From assembly GCA_024697705.1 (NCBI GenBank), contig JAILFF010000244.1, positions 1-6,250 on the forward strand: 6,250 bases of DNA, in the 5' to 3' direction. Shown here piece by piece: positions 1-5,176 of this stretch. The position numbers were made by a program, and so were the translations under genes. Position 1 is the stretch's first letter. Each line of letters opens with the position of its first letter. The DNA comes from Ruminococcus sp. GTDB lineage: Bacteria > Bacillota > Clostridia > Oscillospirales > Ruminococcaceae. A model generated the notes under the pieces. That model was not told the origin of the DNA and ran no database searches. It saw only the letters and a program-made list of their open reading frames with translations.

Positions 1-2919
1 AAGCTTGCGAAGCTCAGAAAGACCGCTGACCGCAGCGGAAAGACCATTACCTCGCTGCTCGAAGAAGCGGCGGCGTTCTCAGCCGAGCGCGAAAAGGTCG
101 AGAACGAACGTGCCGCCTTGGAGCAGATATACAACAAGACCGTGTTCACGCTCGATGTCGAGAATTTCAGGCTCGATATCCGCCGCGCCGCGCAGAAGTG
201 GGCGCTGCCGAAGTATTTCGGGCTGAAAAAGCTGGCGGGCGAGCTTGATATCCACGCGAAAACGCCCGGCACTGTCACGAAGGATAATCTCGACGCGCAG
301 ATCGAACGGCTGGCGGCGTTTGCCGAAAGCCGCAAGGCGCTGACCGAACGCGCACGTGCGATGGGGCTTGACGGAGAAGCCATCGCCGCCGAATACACCG
401 CCGCCTACGCAGAGGAACGCGCTTCCCGCGGCGAGTACGACAAGGCGGTCGGGGAGTTCGGCAGATATGTCGATCTTTCGGGCGCGGAAAAGAGCGATGA
501 TCGGTTTGAGTACATTATTAATGAAGCGAGCCGCCTGCGCCGCGTGACGGGCAGGCTGCGCGAGCGCTCGGCTTTGCAGCGCTCCCTCGACGAGCTGAAA
601 ACTCTCGGTGCGGAGAATATTGCCGACCTGTATCTGAGCGGCAAGGTCGCAGCCGAAAAGCTGCCCGCCGCCTTTGAGTCGGTGCTTTACCGCACGGTCA
701 TCGACAGCGCATTCCGTGCCGACCCCGCGACGGGCGCTTTCAGCGACGCGCAGTTCGAGGACGAAGTCACCCGCTACCGCGACACGCTGAAAACATTTGA
801 GCTGCTGACGATCCAGGAGCTTAACGCACGGCTTTCGGCGAATATCCCGAACATTCGTGCGGGCGCCGGCTCGTCTGAGGTGTCAGTGCTTCAAAAGGCT
901 ATCCGCAGCGGCGGGCGGAATATGCCTATCCGCAAGCTTTTCGACAGCATACCGAACCTGCTGCGGCGGATATGCCCGTGTATGCTGATGTCGCCTATTT
1001 CGGTCGCGCAGTATATCGACCCCGCGTTCCCGAAATTCGACATGGTGGTGTTCGACGAAGCCTCGCAGCTGCCGACCGCCGAAGCCGTCGGAGCCATTGC
1101 CCGCGGCGACAGTGTGATAGTTGTCGGCGACCCACGTCAGCTGCCGCCGACGAGCTTTTTCACGGCGAATCAGACCGACGAGGAAAACATCGACAAGGAA
1201 GACCTCGAAAGCGTTCTGGACGACTGTCTTGCGCTCACGATGCCCTCGCGGCATCTGCTGTGGCACTACCGTTCGCGCCACGAGAGCCTCATCTCGTTCT
1301 CGAACATTCGTTTCTATGAAAACAAGCTGCTGACCTTCCCCTCGCCCGACGACCTTGAATCGAAGGTAACGTGGGTGAACACGGGCGGCTTCTACGACAA
1401 GGGCAAGACCAAGCAGAACCGCGCCGAAGCCGAAGCCGTTGTCGCGGAAATATGTGAGCGTCTGCGAGACCCCGCACGGCGCGGCGACTCGATAGGCGTG
1501 GTAACGTTCAGCATGGTCCAGCAAAACCTGATAGACGATCTTCTGAACGAAGCGTTCATCGCCGACCCTGCGCTCGAAGCGGCAGCTGTCGCCATGTACG
1601 AGCCGATAATCATCAAGAATCTCGAAAACGTGCAGGGCGACGAGCGCGACGTTATCCTGTTCTCGGTGGGCTACGGTCCCGACAAGGACGGCAGAGTTTC
1701 CATGAACTTCGGTCCTCTCAACCGAGACGGCGGCTGGCGAAGGCTCAATGTCGCGGTGTCGAGAGCGCGTAAGGAGATGAAGGTATTCTCCACGCTTCGC
1801 CCCGAGCAGCTGGAGCTTTCGCGCACGCGCTCTGAGGGCGTGGCGGAGCTTAAAGCGTTCCTCGAATTCGCGGCGAAGGGCAGGCAGGCGCTTGCGGTAA
1901 ATTCCGCCGCCGAAAGCTACGACGCCGACCGCTTCATGGCGGAGCTTGCCGAAAGGCTCGGCGCACTCGGGCTTGAAACGCGCTGCGGTATCGGCTGTTC
2001 GGGCTACCGCATCGACGCGGGAATAGTCGATCCCGACGATAAGGGGCGTTATCTGTTAGGCATTATCTGCGACGGCAGGCGGCAGGCGGAAAATACCACC
2101 GCCCGCGACAGGAACATCGTTCAGCCTTCGGTGCTGAAGGGCTTGGGCTGGCGGCTCGTGACCGTTCACGCGCTCGACTGGCTTGCCGACCGCGAAAAGG
2201 TCGTAGAAAAAGTCAAGCTCGCGGCGGAGCAGGCTATCGAGGACAATCGCCGCCCGCCCGAGCCTGTCATCGAGCCCGAAACGGAGCCCGAGGAACAGCC
2301 CGCGGAGAAACAATCATTTGATTTCGAGCGTGAGGAAGAGCCCTCGCCTATCGCCGACCGCTGCGAGAAATACGCGGTGTGGAACGTCCCCGCACAGGGC
2401 GATTCAAAAGAATTCTATCAGCCCGAAACGCCGCAGAAGATCGCCGAGCAGGTAAACTGGATACTCGAAGCCGAAGCGCCCGTGAGCCTTACATCGGTAA
2501 GGAAGCGAATACTTCAGGCGTGGGGGCTGACGAGGGGCGGCAGCAAGGCGGACACGGTTTTCCTGGAGGGCGTGAAGCTCGCAGGTGCGGTGATCCGCGA
2601 AACGCCGGGCGGCATGGAATTCCTGTGGGCTGCTTGGCAAAGTCCCGAGAGCTATAACAGCGTGAGAGTGCCGTCGGAGCTTGAGGGAACAAAGCGCCCC
2701 GCCGACGAGATCTGCACGGAGGAGCTTGCGGCTGCTGCGGCGCTGATACTGACGGAGCAGGTCTCGATGACGAGAGCCGATCTCATGCGCGAAACGGCGC
2801 GGTTGTTCGGACATTCGCGGGTGACGTCGGCGAACGAGGCGGTGCTGTCAGAGGCGGTCGATTATGCGTGCGAGCACGGACTGATGACCGAAGATGGCGA
2901 CCGCGTCTGCGGAGTTTAG
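1..2919 (+). CDS. Large SF1 helicase with nuclease-like and DUF3320 domains (5' partial)
   Basis: The frame is open from the first base to a TAG at 2917-2919, giving 972 visible residues. The N-terminus and Walker A lie upstream, so the TTG at 118 is not a start. Residues 1-300 are mostly charged helix or coiled coil inserted in the helicase core. A conserved block at 311-338 (RKLFDSIPNLL, then CPCMLMSPISVAQY) is typical of DUF4011-type helicases. Next come Walker B DEASQ (352-356), motif III GDPRQLPP (376-383), HYRSRH (422-427), motif V NVQGDERD (543-550) and motif VI VAVSRAR (584-590), as in UvrD/DNA2-like SF1 enzymes. Residues 641-740 resemble the Vsr/MTES_1575 endonuclease fold (SGYRID at 667-672, ICDG at 689-692, TARDR at 700-704), but catalytic positions look altered. 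An acidic Pro/Glu linker (about 752-781) leads to a DUF3320-like domain (about 805-860). Likely role: ATP-driven DNA or RNA unwinding or translocation, possibly in defence. The family is clear; the biological role is inferred. Confidence 0.93.
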   Translation, partial: KLAKLRKTADRSGKTITSLLEEAAAFSAEREKVENERAALEQIYNKTVFTLDVENFRLDIRRAAQKWALPKYFGLKKLAGELDIHAKTPGTVTKDNLDAQIERLAAFAESRKALTERARAMGLDGEAIAAEYTAAYAEERASRGEYDKAVGEFGRYVDLSGAEKSDDRFEYIINEASRLRRVTGRLRERSALQRSLDELKTLGAENIADLYLSGKVAAEKLPAAFESVLYRTVIDSAFRADPATGAFSDAQFEDEVTRYRDTLKTFELLTIQELNARLSANIPNIRAGAGSSEVSVLQKAIRSGGRNMPIRKLFDSIPNLLRRICPCMLMSPISVAQYIDPAFPKFDMVVFDEASQLPTAEAVGAIARGDSVIVVGDPRQLPPTSFFTANQTDEENIDKEDLESVLDDCLALTMPSRHLLWHYRSRHESLISFSNIRFYENKLLTFPSPDDLESKVTWVNTGGFYDKGKTKQNRAEAEAVVAEICERLRDPARRGDSIGVVTFSMVQQNLIDDLLNEAFIADPALEAAAVAMYEPIIIKNLENVQGDERDVILFSVGYGPDKDGRVSMNFGPLNRDGGWRRLNVAVSRARKEMKVFSTLRPEQLELSRTRSEGVAELKAFLEFAAKGRQALAVNSAAESYDADRFMAELAERLGALGLETRCGIGCSGYRIDAGIVDPDDKGRYLLGIICDGRRQAENTTARDRNIVQPSVLKGLGWRLVTVHALDWLADREKVVEKVKLAAEQAIEDNRRPPEPVIEPETEPEEQPAEKQSFDFEREEEPSPIADRCEKYAVWNVPAQGDSKEFYQPETPQKIAEQVNWILEAEAPVSLTSVRKRILQAWGLTRGGSKADTVFLEGVKLAGAVIRETPGGMEFLWAAWQSPESYNSVRVPSELEGTKRPADEICTEELAAAAALILTEQVSMTRADLMRETARLFGHSRVTSANEAVLSEAVDYACEHGLMTEDGDRVCGV

Positions 2920-2945
2920 TAATTGTAAATTAAGTGAACAGTGTA

Positions 2946-2970
2946 TAGTGAATAGTGAATAGTGAATAGT
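2946..2970. repeat. Tandem 7-bp repeat TAGTGAA, about 3.5 copies
   Basis: TAGTGAA is repeated at 2946-2952, 2953-2959 and 2960-2966, followed by a partial TAGT at 2967-2970. It forms the outer part of the left arm of the palindromic element. The right arm has only a degenerate counterpart (CTTAACTATTAAC at 3118-3130), so the tandem copies look like an expansion on one side. Confidence 0.85.
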
Positions 2971-3131
2971 TAAGGTGTCCGCTTCGCGGACGTTGCGCGG
3001 CGAACGTGCCGTGCATTGACTCGCTGCGCTCGTCAGTTGTTCGCTAATGTGAGAAATATCAGTGAGGAGCGCAGCTTCCGCATAATACGCGCCGAAGGCG
3101 CACCTTAACTATTCACTCTTAACTATTAACT
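2946..3131. repeat. Palindromic intergenic element with terminal inverted repeats (MITE/REP-like)
   Basis: This element fills the gap between the helicase and the peroxiredoxin. The arms 2961-2977 (AGTGAATAGTTAAGGTG) and 3101-3117 are perfect 17-bp inverted repeats. Allowing three mismatches, they extend to 2947-2977 with 3101-3131. Nested hairpins lie inside: GTCCGC/GCGGAC (2977-2982 with 2986-2991, loop TTC), GCGAAC/GTTCGC (3000-3005 with 3039-3044) enclosing TGAC/GTCA (3017-3020 with 3032-3035), and GCGCC/GGCGC (3089-3093 with 3097-3101, loop GAA). A further 9-bp pair, 3023-3031 with 3067-3075, offers an alternative fold. No reading frame of note is present. The outer arms are AT-rich and the core GC-rich. 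A T-run at 3131-3136 directly follows the right arm, so the RNA hairpin could also end helicase transcription. A mobile, non-autonomous or REP-type identity is inferred from structure only. Confidence 0.8.
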
Positions 3132-3138
3132 TTTTTAT

Positions 3139-3146
3139 AAGGAGAG
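3139..3146 (+). promoter_or_regulatory. Ribosome binding site of the peroxiredoxin gene
   Basis: AAGGAGAG lies 6 nt before the ATG at 3153 and closely matches the anti-Shine-Dalgarno complement, which fixes the start codon. It begins only 2 nt after the T-run that ends the palindromic element. A promoter for this gene would therefore have to lie inside the element or further upstream. I find no well-spaced -35/-10 pair there: TTGACT at 3016 and CATAAT at 3081 are too far apart. Confidence 0.8.
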
Positions 3147-3152
3147 ATAACC

Positions 3153-3620
3153 ATGCTTGAAATAAATACCAAAGCGCCCGATTTTACTCTGCCCGACAAG
3201 GACGGGCGGGAGGTCTCGCTTTCGTCCTTTGCGGCTGAGGGGAAAAAGACCGTGCTTTATTTCTACTCAAAGGACAATACGTCGGGCTGCACGAAACAGG
3301 CTTTGGCTTTCGCGGCGGCTTATGACGACTTTAAGGCACTGGGCTGCGAGGTCGTGGGTATCAGCAAGGATTCCGCCGCTTCTCACGCGAAATTCGCCGA
3401 AAAGAACGCGCTGCCCTTCGTGCTGCTTTCCGATTCGGAGCTTCCGGCGATAAAGGCTTACGACGTGTGGCACGAGAAGAAAAACTACGGCAAGACCGTC
3501 ATGGGCGTAGTGCGCACAAGCTACATCATCGACGAAAACGGCGTGATAATCTGGGCGAAGCAGAAGGTCAAGCCCGATCTTAACGCGGGTGAGATGCTCG
3601 CATTTCTGCGCGGGGAATAA
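3153..3620 (+). CDS. bcp: Bcp/PrxQ-type thiol peroxidase (peroxiredoxin)
   Basis: This 155-residue protein is full length for the Bcp/PrxQ class of AhpC/TSA peroxiredoxins. These cytoplasmic enzymes reduce hydrogen peroxide and organic hydroperoxides, usually with thioredoxin as electron donor. The N-terminus (APDFTLPDKDG, residues 8-18) and the active site (YFYSKDNTSGCTKQA, 36-50) match the family. T43 and C46 form the TxxC motif with C46 as peroxidatic cysteine, and R121 in GVVRTSYIID is the expected active-site arginine. Most Bcp proteins carry a resolving cysteine five residues after the peroxidatic one; here that position is L51. The only other cysteine is C65 (LGCEVVG), so the enzyme may be 1-Cys or use an atypical partner. 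A strong Shine-Dalgarno sequence supports the ATG start, and a Rho-independent terminator follows closely, suggesting a single-gene unit. The family assignment is firm; the reductant and regulation are unknown. Confidence 0.95.
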   Translation: MLEINTKAPDFTLPDKDGREVSLSSFAAEGKKTVLYFYSKDNTSGCTKQALAFAAAYDDFKALGCEVVGISKDSAASHAKFAEKNALPFVLLSDSELPAIKAYDVWHEKKNYGKTVMGVVRTSYIIDENGVIIWAKQKVKPDLNAGEMLAFLRGE

Positions 3621-3631
3621 GACTTATTTGT

Positions 3632-3688
3632 TCCGGAGGGGCGGTGAGAGCGCATTTTCTCACGCTTTCCTCCGGATTTTCATTTTTT
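3632..3688 (+). terminator. Rho-independent terminator after the peroxiredoxin gene
   Basis: The stem TCCGGAGG (3632-3639) pairs perfectly with CCTCCGGA (3669-3676). An inner stem GTGAG (3644-3648) with CTCAC (3659-3663) is extended by a GC pair across one bulged base. T-rich sequence follows (TTTT at 3677-3680, six T at 3683-3688). It sits 12 nt after the stop codon and separates the peroxiredoxin from the next operon. Confidence 0.88.
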
Positions 3689-3693
3689 ATCTA

Positions 3694-3722
3694 TTGCATT
3701 TTAATAGGAGATATGATATAAT
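3694..3722 (+). promoter_or_regulatory. Probable vegetative promoter with extended -10
   Basis: A consensus TATAAT -10 box lies at 3717-3722, preceded by TG at 3714-3715 (extended -10). TTGCAT at 3694-3699 gives a partial -35 at the ideal 17-bp spacing. Transcription would start near 3729 and leave a leader of about 48 nt before the ATG at 3777. The site lies just after a terminator and before a tight three-gene cluster, which supports it as the operon promoter. The leader is A-rich with no obvious riboswitch fold. Confidence 0.72.
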
Positions 3723-3776
3723 AATAAATTATCGGTTTATGCCTATTTTTACAAAAAAGAAAGGGAGTAACGGACA

Positions 3777-4190
3777 ATGACTATTCTTGACGAAGCAGTC
3801 ACGGGACTGCAAAACATTTATACGCCCTTTACGCCGAAACAGCACCTTGTGTTCTGCATTTTCGGCACGGCGATATATCTTATCCAGTTCTACCGCCGCG
3901 GCGGCTGGCACAATCTGCTGCTGATGCTCGGTATCGACCTGACCTACCTCACGCAGACCTCGCTCTGCAATACCAGCGATACGATATGGATACTCGGCGT
4001 GGCGGAGATAATCGTGCTCGGAGCGGCTTTCTTCTTCTCGTACAAGTTCAACAAGCAGCAGAAGGCGCTTAAAGCGGCGGGTGTGACGGCTGAAACGCCG
4101 CCTGCCGATGACGAAGCACGGAGCGATACTATCACCAAGGAAGCAGCCGAAAAGGACGCCGATATAGTTGACAACGCTTTCGAGGAATAA
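3777..4190 (+). CDS. Small predicted membrane protein, unrecognised, three helices
   Basis: I do not recognise this 137-residue protein. It has no cleavable signal peptide. A short amphipathic N-terminus (1-22) is followed by three hydrophobic stretches: about 24-39 (HLVFCIFGTAIYLIQFY), 45-63 and 69-89. The positively charged YRRGG at 39-43 lies between the first two. By the positive-inside rule that loop is likely cytoplasmic, although the KFNKQQK cluster after helix 3 (90-96) is also basic; with three helices both would be on the same side only if one stretch does not span. Charged residues D54 and E77 lie within predicted helices, which is notable. The C-terminus (97-137) is a hydrophilic, acidic, Ala/Glu/Asp-rich tail, probably flexible. 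GGGAG at 3763-3767, 9 nt before the ATG, is the ribosome binding site. The gene is first in an operon, and its final codons carry the ribosome binding site of the dehydrogenase gene, so translation is probably coupled. No function is proposed. Confidence 0.85.
   Translation: MTILDEAVTGLQNIYTPFTPKQHLVFCIFGTAIYLIQFYRRGGWHNLLLMLGIDLTYLTQTSLCNTSDTIWILGVAEIIVLGAAFFFSYKFNKQQKALKAAGVTAETPPADDEARSDTITKEAAEKDADIVDNAFEE
4183..4186 (+). promoter_or_regulatory. Ribosome binding site that decides the dehydrogenase start
   Basis: AGGA, within GAGGAATAA at the very end of the upstream membrane protein gene, lies 8 nt before ATG 4195. It favours that ATG over the in-frame TTG at 4168. The TTG would overlap the previous gene by 23 nt and add nine residues not expected before the first beta strand (KIKIVILD). 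Confidence 0.75.
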
Positions 4191-4194
4191 GCGC

Positions 4195-5163
4195 ATGGGC
4201 AAGGATAAAATAAAGATAGTTATTCTTGACGCGGAGACTGTCACACGCGGGGACGTTTCTCTTGACGGGATAACGGCTCTCGGCGAAGCGGAGGTCTTCG
4301 GCTATACGCCCAATGACGAGGTCGCGGGGAAGATCGGCGGCGCGGACGCTGTTATCTGCAACAAGTGTCTTATCACCGAGGAGGTCTTTTCGCGCTGTCC
4401 CAATCTGAAATATGTGGGGCTTTTTGCGACGGGCTATAACAACGTGGATATTTCAGCCGCGAAAAGGCACGGGGCGGCGGTCTGCAATGTGCCGTCCTAT
4501 TCGACATACGCGGTGGCGCAGCATACGTTCGCGCTTATTCTGGAGCATTTCAACCGCACGGCGGAATACACCCGCAGCGTTGATAACGGCGAGTGGATAA
4601 ACTACCGACTGTTTTCCTACTTCGGCATACCTACGGCGGAGCTGCTTGGCAGGACGATGGGCATTATCGGCTACGGCACGATCGGCAAACGCACGGCGGA
4701 GATCGCCCGCGCCTTCGGCATGAACGTCATTACCTATACGCGCTCGCCCGAGAAGATCGCCGACGGCACGAAAGCCGTCAGCCTTGACGAGCTGATGAGT
4801 ACGGCGGACATCGTTTCGCTGCACTGTCCTCTTACCGCCGAAAACGAGCGCATAATAAACGAGTACACGCTTTCGCTGATGAAGCCGACGGCGCTGCTTA
4901 TCAACACGGCGCGGGGCGGTCTTGTGGACGAACAGGCTTTGGCGGACGCGCTCAATTCGGGGCGCATCGCGGGCGCGGGGATAGACGTTCTGACGAACGA
5001 GCCCATGCGTGAGGATTGTCCGCTTTATCGTGCGAAAAACTGCCTTGTAACGCCGCACGTTGCGTGGGCGCCGCTTGAAACGCGGGTAAGACTTTTGGGC
5101 GTGGTGGAGGATAATCTGCGGTCGTGGATAAACGGTGCGCCTAAGAATAATGTTGTTAAGTAA
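4195..5163 (+). CDS. D-2-hydroxyacid dehydrogenase (glycerate/hydroxypyruvate reductase-like)
   Basis: This 322-residue protein is the normal length for the D-isomer-specific 2-hydroxyacid dehydrogenase family, cytosolic enzymes that interconvert 2-keto acids and D-2-hydroxy acids using NAD(P)H. The substrate-binding domain occupies about 1-105 and again the C-terminal end. The Rossmann nucleotide domain lies between, with GYGTIG at 159-164. The catalytic triad is complete: R240 (NTARGG), E269 (LTNEP) and H288 (TPHVAW). The FATGYNNVD segment and the YSTYAVAQHTFALIL helix are typical of glycerate dehydrogenase/hydroxypyruvate reductase-like members, so hydroxypyruvate or glyoxylate is a reasonable but unproven substrate. 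At the end of the second Rossmann strand the sequence is TYTRS (180-184) with no Asp, so NADPH use is possible. The ATG lies 4 nt after the upstream stop, and the next gene starts 13 nt after this one ends, indicating an operon. Family sure; substrate unknown. Confidence 0.94.
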   Translation: MGKDKIKIVILDAETVTRGDVSLDGITALGEAEVFGYTPNDEVAGKIGGADAVICNKCLITEEVFSRCPNLKYVGLFATGYNNVDISAAKRHGAAVCNVPSYSTYAVAQHTFALILEHFNRTAEYTRSVDNGEWINYRLFSYFGIPTAELLGRTMGIIGYGTIGKRTAEIARAFGMNVITYTRSPEKIADGTKAVSLDELMSTADIVSLHCPLTAENERIINEYTLSLMKPTALLINTARGGLVDEQALADALNSGRIAGAGIDVLTNEPMREDCPLYRAKNCLVTPHVAWAPLETRVRLLGVVEDNLRSWINGAPKNNVVK

Positions 5164-5176
5164 TTGAGTGTGAAAA

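Noticed and set aside
1..6. Window begins exactly with a HindIII site (AAGCTT), suggesting a clone end
   Set aside because: The same hexamer also occurs near 934, and the reading frame continues normally from base 1. Nothing else marks a vector junction, so it may be chance.
118..120. TTG as start codon of the helicase
   Set aside because: The frame continues open upstream to base 1 with fitting coiled-coil sequence, and Walker A must be further upstream, so this is an internal Leu codon.
883..1524. 213-codon open frame on the minus strand inside the helicase gene
   Set aside because: It lies opposite conserved helicase motifs II-IV, its composition mirrors the GC-rich codon pattern of the + strand, and it has no family resemblance. 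It is a shadow frame.
2946..2970. CRISPR-like repeat at the tandem TAGTGAA copies
   Set aside because: The units are 7 bp and directly adjacent, with no spacers between them and no cas genes, so this is a simple tandem repeat.
3016..3086. Possible promoter in the palindromic element (TTGACT at 3016, CATAAT at 3081)
   Set aside because: The boxes are about 59 bp apart, far beyond normal spacing, and neither has a good partner at 16-18 bp.
3729..4244. 171-codon open frame on the minus strand across the small membrane protein gene
   Set aside because: The + strand gene has a promoter, ribosome binding site and coupled downstream gene. The minus frame crosses the operon leader and the next gene start with no signals of its own.
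4453..5058. 201-codon open frame on the minus strand inside the dehydrogenase gene
   Set aside because: It is antisense to the intact Rossmann domain and catalytic triad. The product is Arg-rich and low in plausibility, typical of a GC-driven shadow.
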